Shown piece after piece: positions 1 through 8,081 of a stretch of 64,000 nt of DNA; positions within the stretch are counted from its first letter, which is position 1; each line of letters begins with the position of its first letter. A program made the position numbers and the translations under genes. The notes under the pieces were generated by a model. It worked only from the letters and a program-made list of their open reading frames with translations, searched no databases and had not been told where the DNA came from. Origin of the DNA: UBA7803 sp963822255 (GTDB lineage Bacteria > Pseudomonadota > Gammaproteobacteria > Pseudomonadales > Azotimanducaceae). The stretch is from NCBI GenBank assembly GCA_963822255.1, contig CAWGGV010000001.1:124001-188000 (forward strand), in the 5' to 3' direction.

Positions 1-482
1 TGCGGACCGCGCCGTACCTCGGAGGTATCGGCAATTTCCGCAACGACCCGAAGCTCTCCCAGCAGTGCTTCGTGACCAGCGAGCCGCTGGTGGCCGAGCG
101 TGCCGGGCTCGAGGTCGACACCTTTCTGGTGGCAGAGAGCGACTACAACCCCTATGCCACGGTGCTGGTGACGACGCGCGAGCGTCTGCAGCAGCACCCG
201 GACGAGGTGCGGCAGATGGTGGCGGCGGTACGCGACGGGTGGGCGGCCTATCTTGGGGATCCCGGCGCCGCCAATGCGAAAATGGCGCAGCTCAACCCGG
301 CGATGGACGCCGAGACGTTCCGGGACAGCGCCGAGGCGCAGGCCCACCTGATCCGTCCACGGGACGGCGAGCCGCTGGGTGCGATGACCCTGGCGCGCTG
401 GCAGACGCTGGTGGACCAGTTGACCCATTTGAACATCATCCGCCGCGAGGTCGACCCTCGCGCGCTGTTCGTCAATCCCTGA
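1..482 (+). CDS. ABC transporter substrate-binding protein, NMT1/THI5-like (3' fragment)
   Basis: The reading frame is open from base 3 to the TGA at 480-482, so only the C-terminal ~159 residues are present. The fragment includes LVTTRERLQQHPDEVRQMV and ends RALFVNP. That pattern (a periplasmic domain with 'xxTTRxxLxxxPDxVxxxVxA' followed by a helical C-terminus) is typical of NMT1/SsuA-type solute receptors that feed nitrate, sulfonate or pyrimidine-precursor ABC importers. The substrate cannot be told from this fragment, and its permease and ATPase genes would lie outside the window. No terminator is obvious in the 57 bases before the convergent ndh. Confidence 0.7.
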   Translation, partial: RTAPYLGGIGNFRNDPKLSQQCFVTSEPLVAERAGLEVDTFLVAESDYNPYATVLVTTRERLQQHPDEVRQMVAAVRDGWAAYLGDPGAANAKMAQLNPAMDAETFRDSAEAQAHLIRPRDGEPLGAMTLARWQTLVDQLTHLNIIRREVDPRALFVNP

Positions 483-539
483 GGCCTTCACCCCGCCGCG
501 ACCCAGCCGCCGCCCGTGCTTCAGGCGCAGCCGAGTCGG

Positions 540-1847
540 TCACTCGAGGTGCACGGGGGTTTCGGCGGCGTCGGGCGCGCCGCCCCGTACCCGGGTGATG
601 AGCCGTGCGCCGTACTTGTCGAACAGAAACCGCCACGCCCAGGTGACCAGCACCTTGAGCTTGACGTCGAAGCCGATCAGCTCGCGGATGTGCACCAGCA
701 GCCAAAGCCACCAGGCGATCGTGCCGGTGAGCTCGAAGCGGCCGACCCGACCCGCAGCGGCATTGCGGCCGATGACGGCGAGCTGGCCGAAGTCTCTGAA
801 ATGAAACGGCTTCTTCGCCTTGCCTTGTAGATGGTCGGCTACGTACTTGCCGGCCTGGATGGCGGCGGTGGCGACCCCGGGCAGCGGCGTGCCTTCGTGA
901 TCGTAGTAGGCGAGGTCGCCGACGATGAAGACCTCCGGAAGGCCCTGCAGCGAAAAGTCCGCGGCCACCCGCGCGCGTTTGCCCGGCCCGAGCTCGACGC
1001 CGGTACGCTCCAGCACGTGCCGGCCGAAGTCGTTGATCTGCACCCCGGCGGCCCAGATCTTGGTGTGGCTCTCGATTCGGGAGGTGGTGTCTCCCTCCCG
1101 CACTTCCACACCGTCGGCGTCGACGTCCGTCACCATCGCGCCGGTTCTGACCTTGACTCCCAGGCGCTCGAGCGCCGTCTGGGCGTACCGGCTGAGGCGC
1201 GGCGAGTAGGGCGGCAGCACCCGGTCCGCTCCCTCCACCAGATAGACTTCGGCACTTCTCGGATCGAAGGTCTCGAACTCGCCGGCCAATGACCGCCGGG
1301 TCAGCTCCGCCAGGGCGCCGGCCACTTCCACCCCGGTAGCCCCGGCGCCGATCACCACGAAGCGCAGCCAACTCTGCCGCGCCTGCTCGTCGCCACAGCG
1401 TTCTGCCTGCTCGAAGGCCGAGAAGACCCGGGCGCGCACGTCGAAGGCATCCTCGAGCGCCTTCAGGCCCGGTGCGTCGGCCGCCCACTCGTCGTGGCCG
1501 AAGTAGCCGTGAGTAACGCCGGTGGCGATGACGAGCCGGTCGTACTCGAGCACCCGCCCCTGGGAGAGGGTCACGGTGCGGGCTTGGGGGTCGACGTCAA
1601 CGGCCCGATCCTGCAGCACCCGCACGTGGTGGCGGGCGACCACCATACGCAGCGGCGTCGCGATGTCGGAGGCCGCCAGCGAGCCGGTCGCTACCTGATA
1701 CAGCAGCGGCTGGAACAGGTGGAAGTTGCGCTCGTCGACGAGCGTGACCTCGAACCGACGGGAATCCAGCCGGCGGGCCGTGGTGAGGCCGGCGAAGCCG
1801 CCGCCGACGATGAGTACGCGCTGCCGCGCCGATGTGTCCGTGGCCAT
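540..1847 (-). CDS. ndh: type II NADH:quinone oxidoreductase (NDH-2)
   Basis: Predicted 435-aa single-subunit flavoprotein that oxidises NADH and reduces quinone at the inner membrane without pumping protons. An FAD Rossmann motif GGGFAGL sits at residues 15-21. The family motif FQPLLYQVATGSL follows, then a second dinucleotide fold VVIGAGATGVEVAGAL (NADH site) and VFIVGDLAYY (FAD ribityl site). The C-terminus has Trp/Leu-rich membrane-binding helices (IAWWLWLLVHIRELIGF). The frame is open further upstream, but I chose the ATG at 1847 because AGGAG lies 3 bases before it and homologs begin here. It is the last gene downstream of hmgA-fahA on the same strand, after a 156-base gap. Confidence 0.88.
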   Translation of the reverse strand: MATDTSARQRVLIVGGGFAGLTTARRLDSRRFEVTLVDERNFHLFQPLLYQVATGSLAASDIATPLRMVVARHHVRVLQDRAVDVDPQARTVTLSQGRVLEYDRLVIATGVTHGYFGHDEWAADAPGLKALEDAFDVRARVFSAFEQAERCGDEQARQSWLRFVVIGAGATGVEVAGALAELTRRSLAGEFETFDPRSAEVYLVEGADRVLPPYSPRLSRYAQTALERLGVKVRTGAMVTDVDADGVEVREGDTTSRIESHTKIWAAGVQINDFGRHVLERTGVELGPGKRARVAADFSLQGLPEVFIVGDLAYYDHEGTPLPGVATAAIQAGKYVADHLQGKAKKPFHFRDFGQLAVIGRNAAAGRVGRFELTGTIAWWLWLLVHIRELIGFDVKLKVLVTWAWRFLFDKYGARLITRVRGGAPDAAETPVHLE

Positions 1848-2003
1848 GATCTCCTGCCGGTTCGATTGCTGCTCCGGGAGCGCCGATTCGGGCGCCGGAT
1901 GCTCGAGAGCGTGCGCGTACGCCGCCCGATCCGCGGAACTCACGCAAGATCCATGCGCACCCGAAAAACGGCCGACGAGCGGACGGGGCGGCAAGGCCGC
2001 ACG

Positions 2004-3350
2004 TCAGCGCTCCGCTGGCCGCCCGGGCGGCCAGCGGGCCGGCAGCACGGTGCCCGCCGCGGCGCCGAAGCCGATGCGGGCCGCGCCGGACCGTTCGCAC
2101 CAACCGCGCAGGATCACCGTGTCGCCGTCCTCCAGGAACAGCCGCGACTCGCCGCCGGACAGCACCACCGGCTGGCGACCGCCGCCGTTGAGCTCCAGCA
2201 TCGAGCCGGCCTGGCTTCGCTCCGGTCCGGACTGGGTACCGCTGCCCAACAGGTCGCCCGGGCGCAGACCGCAGCCGTTCACCGTCTGGTGGGCCACCAT
2301 CTGCGCCACCGTCCAGTAGGAGTAGCGGAAGTTGGAACGGGCCAGCGAGCTCGCCGGCTGGCCGGCCTGGCGGGCGCGGGCGGTCTCGAGCAGCACCTCC
2401 AGCGCCACGTCGAATCCGCCTGCCCGGGCGTTGCTCGGGGAATTCAGATAGTCCAGGGGACGCGGGTCCCCGGCGGGCCGGGTGCAGGGCGACCGGAACG
2501 GGGCGAGCGCCTCCATAGTGACGATCCACGGGGAGATGGTCGTAGCAAAGCTCTTCGCCAGGAACGGCCCCAGAGGCTGATATTCCCAGGCCTGCACGTC
2601 CCGCGCGGACCAGTCGTTCAGCAGGCACAGGCCGAACACGTGACGTTCGGCCTGCTCGATGTCGATGCGGGCGCCGGGCTGGTTGCCCGGACCGATGAAG
2701 ATGCCCACCTCCAGCTCGAAGTCGAGGCGCTGGCACGGCCCGACCGTCGGCTCGTCCGCGTCCGGCGCTTTCAGCTGACCCACCGGGCGGGGAAACGACT
2801 GACCGGAGACACCGACCGACGAAGCCCGGCCGTGGTAGCCGACGGGTAGCCATTTGTAATTGGGCAACAGCGGGTTGTCGGGCCGGAAGATGCTGCCAAC
2901 AGCGGTGGCGTGGTGGATGGAGGTGTAGAAATCGGTGAAGTCGCCGATCCGGCACGGCACGGCGTATTCCGCCTGGTCCTGGGGCACCAGCGCCGATTCC
3001 AGCGCCGCCCGCACGTCGGCAGCGGATGATCGCCTGAGGCTGCGGGACAGCGCGAGCCGCAGCGCGGACCATACCGGCGGCCCGGCCGCCATGAACCCGT
3101 TCAACGCGGGGGCGGCGCAGGCCCGGGCTCCCTCCAGGGCTTGGCCCTGCAGCAGCCCCGCGACGGCGAGAACGGCGAGATCCACGATGCGGTCGCCGAT
3201 GGCCACCCCGCCGCGGAACGCTTCACCGCTGCCGCGGCGTCGGAAGACGCCGAACGGGAGGTTCTGGATCGGAAAATCTGCGCCTTCCAGGTTGGCAGCG
3301 GCGACCCAGCTCGAGAGGGTCGGATCGTGCGTTTCGTTCAGCTCGATCAT
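2004..3350 (-). CDS. fahA: fumarylacetoacetase
   Basis: Predicted 448-aa enzyme that hydrolyses fumarylacetoacetate to fumarate and acetoacetate, the last step of tyrosine/homogentisate breakdown. The N-terminal SH3-like part contains FPIQNLPFGVF. The catalytic domain shows YTSIHHATAVGSIFRP with the catalytic His, YHGRASSV, the metal ligands in DFELEVGIFIG, and LLNDWSARDVQAWEY with a further Asp ligand. Length matches bacterial FAH (about 420-450). It begins 31 bases after hmgA stops, so the two are almost certainly cotranscribed. No maleylacetoacetate isomerase gene lies between them or nearby in the window. Confidence 0.93.
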   Translation of the reverse strand: MIELNETHDPTLSSWVAAANLEGADFPIQNLPFGVFRRRGSGEAFRGGVAIGDRIVDLAVLAVAGLLQGQALEGARACAAPALNGFMAAGPPVWSALRLALSRSLRRSSAADVRAALESALVPQDQAEYAVPCRIGDFTDFYTSIHHATAVGSIFRPDNPLLPNYKWLPVGYHGRASSVGVSGQSFPRPVGQLKAPDADEPTVGPCQRLDFELEVGIFIGPGNQPGARIDIEQAERHVFGLCLLNDWSARDVQAWEYQPLGPFLAKSFATTISPWIVTMEALAPFRSPCTRPAGDPRPLDYLNSPSNARAGGFDVALEVLLETARARQAGQPASSLARSNFRYSYWTVAQMVAHQTVNGCGLRPGDLLGSGTQSGPERSQAGSMLELNGGGRQPVVLSGGESRLFLEDGDTVILRGWCERSGAARIGFGAAAGTVLPARWPPGRPAER

Positions 3351-3381
3351 GACAGTCAGGACGCCTGCCGTACTCGACCGG

Positions 3382-4686
3382 TTACGGCCGCGACGGATCG
3401 AAATTTTTCTCGAGACCCGACCAGCACTCCCGGTAGTTGCGCTGCCGGACCGGCGTTTCCAGCGCGAACCGGGTCGGCGCGATCACGTATCGGGACTCGA
3501 ACATGAATGCCAGGGTATCGCGGTAGCGCTCGGGGACGAGCTCTGCAGCGCTCGCCTTCTCGAACACCGCCGCCTCCGGGCCGTGGGGCGACATGCAATT
3601 GTGCAAGCTCGCACCGCCCGGCACGAAGCCCGCCTCCTTGGCGTCGTAGACGCCCTCGATCAGACCCATGAACTCGCTCATGACGTTGCGGTGATACCAC
3701 GGCGGCCGGAAGGTGTGCTCCGCCACCATCCAGCGGGGCGGGAAGATGACGAAGTCGACGTTGGCCACCCCCAGGGTGTGGGACGGGGACGTCAGCACGG
3801 TGAAGATCGACGGGTCCGGGTGGTCGAAGCTGACCGTGCCGATGACGTTGAACCGGGAAAGCGAATAGCGGTAGGGCGCGGAGTTGCCGGTCCACGCCAC
3901 CACGTCGAGGGGCGAGTGCCCGAGCTCGGTGCGGTACAGACGGCCGGCGAACTTGGTGACCAGCTCGAAGGCGCCTTCCACCTCCTCGTAGGCCGCCGCG
4001 GGGTACTCGAAGTCGCGGTCGTTGGCGAAGCCGTTGGCACCCACGGGGCCGCGCTCCGCCAGCTCCAGCGGCGGGCCGTAGTTCTCGCAGACGTAGCCCC
4101 GAGCGGCGCCGCCGGTGAGATCCACGGCGAACTTCATCCCCCTCGGCACCACCGCGATTCCGCCGGGGTCCACCCCCAGCACGCCGCATTCGGTGCGCAG
4201 CCGCAGGCCCCCCTGCTGCGGCACGATCAACAGCTCGCCGTCGGCGTTGCAGAAGAAGCGGCCGGTCATCGAGGCGGTGACGCAGTAAACGTGGGCGGCC
4301 ATGCCGACCTGGGTCGAGGCATCACCGTTGGCGGCCATGGTGATCAGGCCGGCGACGAAATCGGTGGGCCCCTCGGGCATCGACAGCGGGTCCCAACGCA
4401 TCATGTCGGGCGGCGCCGGTGCGCTGGCAACCGGGCTGGTACGGATCAGCCCGTCGTCCATGGGGTGGTAGCCGCCCTGAACCACCGACGGCCGGATGCG
4501 GTACAGCCAGGTGCGGCGGTTGCGGTGGCGCGGGGCGGTAAAGGCGCTGGTGCTGAGCTGCTCAGCGTAGAGGCCGTAGGGCACCCGCTGAGGGTTGAAC
4601 TGGCCACGGGGCAGCGCCCCCTCGAGGGCTTCACTTTCGTGCTCGTTGCCGAAGCCGGTGAGATATTCGAGCGCTGCCGACGGCAT
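3382..4686 (-). CDS. hmgA: homogentisate 1,2-dioxygenase
   Basis: Predicted 434-aa cupin-type non-haem iron dioxygenase that opens the ring of homogentisate to maleylacetoacetate. The iron-site region is clear: RPPWYHRNVMSEFMGLIEG carries the first His and the Glu ligand, and HNCMSPHGPEAAVFE carries the second His. YLTGFGNEH near the N-terminus is the family hallmark. I chose the ATG at 4686, with GAAGG 9 bases upstream; an in-frame GTG at 4695 directly abuts that GAAGG and is less likely. First gene of a probable hmgA-fahA operon, starting 98 bases after the rplQ terminator. Confidence 0.93.
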   Translation of the reverse strand: MPSAALEYLTGFGNEHESEALEGALPRGQFNPQRVPYGLYAEQLSTSAFTAPRHRNRRTWLYRIRPSVVQGGYHPMDDGLIRTSPVASAPAPPDMMRWDPLSMPEGPTDFVAGLITMAANGDASTQVGMAAHVYCVTASMTGRFFCNADGELLIVPQQGGLRLRTECGVLGVDPGGIAVVPRGMKFAVDLTGGAARGYVCENYGPPLELAERGPVGANGFANDRDFEYPAAAYEEVEGAFELVTKFAGRLYRTELGHSPLDVVAWTGNSAPYRYSLSRFNVIGTVSFDHPDPSIFTVLTSPSHTLGVANVDFVIFPPRWMVAEHTFRPPWYHRNVMSEFMGLIEGVYDAKEAGFVPGGASLHNCMSPHGPEAAVFEKASAAELVPERYRDTLAFMFESRYVIAPTRFALETPVRQRNYRECWSGLEKNFDPSRP

Positions 4687-4783
4687 CCTCTGCACCCTTC
4701 GCGATCCCGGGTCGGCTAGTGTACTGCACCGGCGTCGTCAGGGCGGGTTTCCAGCCGCGCCCGGGCTAGCCCGGGCTACACGC

Positions 4784-4810
4784 AAAACGGCCCGCTCGTG
4801 GCGGACCGTT
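4784..4810 (-). terminator. Rho-independent terminator after rplQ
   Basis: Read on the minus strand, AACGGTCCGC pairs with GCGGGCCGTT (one G-T pair) around the loop CACGA, followed by TTTTGCG. It starts 45 bases after the rplQ stop and ends the alpha operon before hmgA. A separate palindrome, two copies of GCCCGGGCTA, lies just downstream at about 4759-4779. Confidence 0.75.
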
Positions 4811-4854
4811 GCGGTGTCGGCGGCGTGTCCGCGGAAGCAGGGCCGCGGAAGCGG

Positions 4855-5265
4855 TCAATCCTCGGCTTCTACCGTCTCGTCCTCGAGATCCTCGATGTCC
4901 TCAGCCATTTCCCGGCCCACCAGCTCGACGTAGGCCATGGGGGCGGCATCGCCGGGGCGGTAGCCGCACTTCAGGATGCGCGTGTAGCCGCCGGGGCGTT
5001 CCTGATAGCGGGGCCCCAACTCGGCGAACAGCTTGCCCACCGCGGTCTTGCTGCGGGTACGGGCGAAGGCCAGCCGGCGGTTCGCCACCGAATCCTGCTT
5101 CGCCAGGGTGATCAGCGGCTCCGCCACACGACGCAGCTCCTTGGCCTTGGGCACCGTCGTCTTGATGATTTCGTGCTCGATCAGCGATACCGCCATGTTG
5201 CGGAACATGGCCTGGCGATGGGCGCTGTTACGATTAAGTTGTCGGCCGCTCTTTCGATGGCGCAT
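4855..5265 (-). CDS. rplQ: 50S ribosomal protein L17
   Basis: Predicted 136 aa, a large-subunit protein near the peptide exit tunnel. The N-terminus MRHRKSGRQLNRNSAHRQA is the L17 signature, followed by KELRRVAEPLITLAK. The C-terminus ends in an acidic tail (EDIEDLEDETVEAED) a little longer than in E. coli (127 aa). It is the last gene of the alpha operon, 107 bases after rpoA, with a terminator just downstream. Confidence 0.97.
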   Translation of the reverse strand: MRHRKSGRQLNRNSAHRQAMFRNMAVSLIEHEIIKTTVPKAKELRRVAEPLITLAKQDSVANRRLAFARTRSKTAVGKLFAELGPRYQERPGGYTRILKCGYRPGDAAPMAYVELVGREMAEDIEDLEDETVEAED

Positions 5266-5372
5266 GGCTGTGTGTCCAGTCTCTTCCGATTTTCGCTCGC
5301 AGTCTGTCGACCGCTCTCATGGAACGTGGTCGCGCTGAAGGCCCCTATCACCCCTATCGCAGCGGGGGCCCC

Positions 5373-6368
5373 TCAGGCGACCTTGTCATCGCCGCGCAGG
5401 CTCGGCGGCGGCCAGTTCTCCAGGCGCATGCCGAGCGACAGGCCGCGAGAGGCGAGCACGTCCTTGATCTCGGTGAGCGACTTCTTGCCCAGGTTCGGCG
5501 TCTTCAGCAGCTCCACCTCGGTGCGCTGGATGAGGTCGCCGATGTAGTAGATGTTCTCGGCCTTCAGGCAGTTGGCCGAGCGCACCGTCAGCTCCAGATC
5601 ATCCACCGGACGGATCAGGATCGGATCGATCTCGTCCTCCTGCTCCTCGGCGGCGGGCTCCGCCTCGCTCTCGAGGTCGACGAACACAGCGAGCTGCTGC
5701 TGCAGAATGGTAGCGGCGCGGCGGATCGCCTCCTCCGGATCGATAGTGCCGTTGGTCTCGATGTCCAGCACCAGCTTATCGAGGTCTGTGCGCTGTTCCA
5801 CCCGCGCGCTCTCCACGCTGTAGGCCACCCGCCGCATGGGACTGTAGGTGGCATCCAGGCGCAGCACGCCGATGGGACGGCTCTCCTCTTCGTCTTCCAC
5901 GGCATCCACCGGCACGTAGCCGCGGCCGCGGGTGACCTTCGCTTCCAGCCGGATCGAACCCTTCTCGTTGAGGGTGCAGATCAGATGGTCGGGGTTGGCG
6001 ATCTCTACGTCCTGAGTGAGCTGGAAGTCGCCGGCCGTGATCGGCCCGGTGCCTTCCTTCGACAGGGTGATCACCGCCTCGTCCTGGTTGTGCAGGACCA
6101 CGGCGACACCCTTCAGGTTCAGCAGAATGTCGATGACGTCTTCCTGGACCCCCTCGATGGTGCCGTACTCGTGCAGCACGCCGTCGATTTGCACTTCCGT
6201 GATGGCGCAGCCCGGCATGGAGGACAGCAGGATGCGTCGCAGCGTGTTGCCCAGGGTATGACCGAAACCCCGCTCGAGCGGCTCAAGGGTCACCCGGGCA
6301 CGGGTGGCGGTCACCTCCTGGACGTCGATGTGGCGTGGGGTCAGGAAATCGGTTACCGATTGTGCCAT
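5373..6368 (-). CDS. rpoA: RNA polymerase subunit alpha
   Basis: Predicted 331 aa (E. coli 329). The N-terminal dimerisation domain includes GFGHTLGNTLRRILLSSMPG, the contact for beta and beta'. After an acidic linker (about residues 233-248) the C-terminal domain has NCLKAENIYYIGDLIQRTE and TPNLGKKSLTEIKDVLASRG, which bind UP elements and activators. It sits between rpsD and rplQ as in other gammaproteobacteria. Confidence 0.98.
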   Translation of the reverse strand: MAQSVTDFLTPRHIDVQEVTATRARVTLEPLERGFGHTLGNTLRRILLSSMPGCAITEVQIDGVLHEYGTIEGVQEDVIDILLNLKGVAVVLHNQDEAVITLSKEGTGPITAGDFQLTQDVEIANPDHLICTLNEKGSIRLEAKVTRGRGYVPVDAVEDEEESRPIGVLRLDATYSPMRRVAYSVESARVEQRTDLDKLVLDIETNGTIDPEEAIRRAATILQQQLAVFVDLESEAEPAAEEQEDEIDPILIRPVDDLELTVRSANCLKAENIYYIGDLIQRTEVELLKTPNLGKKSLTEIKDVLASRGLSLGMRLENWPPPSLRGDDKVA

Positions 6369-6393
6369 TGACTATGTCTCCTTGAGCTCTCGA

Positions 6394-7014
6394 TTACTTG
6401 GAGTACAGCTCTACGATCAGGTTCTCGTTGATTTCCGGCGGCAACTCGCCCCGGTCCGGCGTGCGCTTGAAGATGCCTTCCATCTTCGTCGCGTCCACGT
6501 CGACCCAATCCACCGGTGCCCGCTGGCTGGCGAGCTGCAGGGCGGACTGGATGCGGAGCTGGCCGCGGCACTTCTCGCCGACGGACACCACGTCCTCAGC
6601 CGTCACCTGATAGGACGCTATGTTGACTTTCCTGCCGTTCACCATGATCGCCTTGTGGGCGACAAGCTGCCTCGCCTCGGCGCGGGTGGCGCCGAAGCCC
6701 ATTCTGTAAACCACGTTGTCCAGGCGCGACTCCAGCAGCCGCAGCAGGTTCTCGCCGGTGGCGCCGCGCTGCCGCTCCGCCTTTTTGTAGTAGTTGCGGA
6801 ACTGCTTCTCGAGCACGCCGTAGAAGCGGCGCACCTTCTGCTTCTCGCGCAATTGGACCGCGTAGTCGGACAGCCGCCCGCGCCGCGCACCGTGCTGTCC
6901 CGGCGGCGAATCGATGCGGCACTTCGAGTCGATGGGCCTGACGCCGCTCTTCAGGAACAGGTCGGTGCCTTCCCTGCGCGAGAGCTTGAGTTTCGGTCCG
7001 GTGTACCGTGCCAT
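6394..7014 (-). CDS. rpsD: 30S ribosomal protein S4
   Basis: Predicted 206 aa, the same length as in E. coli. It starts MARYTGPKLKLSRREGTDLF. The S4 RNA-binding domain is visible as ESRLDNVVYRMGFGATRAEARQLVAHKAI, and the protein ends ENLIVELYSK. S4 nucleates 30S assembly and represses the alpha operon in E. coli by binding a pseudoknot upstream of rpsM. I did not identify that structure with confidence here. Confidence 0.98.
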   Translation of the reverse strand: MARYTGPKLKLSRREGTDLFLKSGVRPIDSKCRIDSPPGQHGARRGRLSDYAVQLREKQKVRRFYGVLEKQFRNYYKKAERQRGATGENLLRLLESRLDNVVYRMGFGATRAEARQLVAHKAIMVNGRKVNIASYQVTAEDVVSVGEKCRGQLRIQSALQLASQRAPVDWVDVDATKMEGIFKRTPDRGELPPEINENLIVELYSK

Positions 7015-7030
7015 ATGTCTCTCCGAGCCG

Positions 7031-7406
7031 TTATACCCGGCGCCGCTTCGGCGGGCGGCAGCCGTTGTGAGGAATGGGGGTCGCGTCGGCGATGCTGTTG
7101 ATGCGCAGGCCCGCGTTGTTCAGCGCCCTGACCGCGGACTCCCGGCCCGGGCCCGGCCCCTTTACGTACACGTCGACGTTCTTCATGCCGAACTCCAGCG
7201 GCGGCGGTGGCGGCCCGCTCCGACGCCACCTGAGCGGCGAACGGCGTGCTCTTCCGCGAACCCCGGAATCCCGATCCGCCGGACGTGGCCCAGCACAGGG
7301 CGTTGCCCTGTCGATCGCTGATGGTGATGATGGTGTTGTTGAACGAGGCATGGATATGGGCGATGCCTTCGGTCACCACACGCCTGGATTTCTTTCGTTC
7401 TGCCAT
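7031..7406 (-). CDS. rpsK: 30S ribosomal protein S11, interrupted by a +1 frameshift
   Basis: S11 helps form the mRNA platform on the 30S subunit. The first frame gives MAERKKSRRVVTEG through SGGSGFRGSRKSTPFAAQV to SERAATAA, then runs off into an unrelated reading. The correct continuation, LEFGMKNVDVYVKGPGPGR to the normal end GCRPPKRRRV, is in another frame. Removing one base at about 7199 (an extra G on the minus strand in a GCC-GCC-G run) restores a normal 124-aa S11. No slippery heptamer or stimulatory pseudoknot is obvious. A sequence error is most likely because S11 is essential; a real mutation or programmed shift is less likely. Confidence 0.9.
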
Positions 7407-7519
7407 TTGCTCTACCTGTTTCGGTTCGCGGGCTCGGGTTCAGCCGCCGGCAACCGCTTTTTCGTCCGTGTCCCGGATTGCGGTCCGGAGACCGCTCCTG
7501 CAGCGTGAACTCGTCGCGG

Positions 7520-7876
7520 TTATTTCCTGATGGGGCGCCGCGGGCCTTTGCGGGTGCGCGCGTTGGTGCGCGTGCGCTGCCCGCGCACCGGCAAACCACG
7601 CCGGTGGCGAATGCCGCGGTAGCATCCCAGGTCCATGAGCCGCTTGATGTTCATGGAGTTCTCGCGCCGGAGGTCGCCTTCCACCGGAATCTTGCCCACT
7701 TCCGAGCGCAGCGCGTCGAGCCGATCCTCCGTCAGATCCTGGATCTTCATGGCCGGGTTCACACCCGCGGCCTCGCACAGCTTTCGGGCCGTGGTGCGGC
7801 CGATGCCGAAGATGTACGTCAGGGCGACCCCTGCGTGCTTGTTGTCGGGTACGTTGATACCGGCGATACGTGCCAT
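7520..7876 (-). CDS. rpsM: 30S ribosomal protein S13
   Basis: Predicted 118 aa (E. coli 118). It starts MARIAGINVPDNKHAGVALT. The helix-two-turn-helix region YIFGIGRTTARKLCEAAGV is present, and the basic tail ends KGPRRPIRK. S13 contacts the P-site tRNA and forms the B1 bridges with the 50S subunit. It opens the alpha operon, 20 bases after rpmJ. Confidence 0.98.
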   Translation of the reverse strand: MARIAGINVPDNKHAGVALTYIFGIGRTTARKLCEAAGVNPAMKIQDLTEDRLDALRSEVGKIPVEGDLRRENSMNIKRLMDLGCYRGIRHRRGLPVRGQRTRTNARTRKGPRRPIRK

Positions 7877-7896
7877 GAAACTCTCCGTTCAGATCC

Positions 7897-8013
7897 TCAA
7901 CCCTGGCGCTGCTTGTGCCGGGGCTCCGCGCTGCAGATGACTCTCACCACGCCGCGGCGCTTGATGATCTTGCAGCGGCGGCACATTTTTTTGACTGATG
8001 CTCTGACCTTCAT
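7897..8013 (-). CDS. rpmJ: 50S ribosomal protein L36
   Basis: Very short gene (38 aa) found by reading the gap between secY and rpsM. It starts MKVRASVKKMCRRCKIIKR and ends HKQRQG. Zinc-ribbon ligands C11, C14, C27 and H33 are all present, so this is the zinc-binding type I paralog. Length equals E. coli RpmJ, and the position after secY is the standard one. GAGGA lies 7 bases before the ATG. Confidence 0.95.
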   Translation of the reverse strand: MKVRASVKKMCRRCKIIKRRGVVRVICSAEPRHKQRQG

Positions 8014-8081
8014 TTCCCGGTCCTCTCCATCGTGCTCTGACGGCTACCCGCCGGGAGCACCTTGCATTCGTTCGGTCCTGG

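Noticed and set aside
540..1994. Longer NDH-2 frame with 49 extra N-terminal residues
   Set aside because: The extension has no family likeness, while the ATG at 1847 has a good ribosome-binding site and fits the FAD motif spacing.
4757..4779. GCCCGGGCTA double palindrome considered as a terminator for rplQ
   Set aside because: There is no T run, and the hairpin at 4784-4810 with TTTT is a better terminator.
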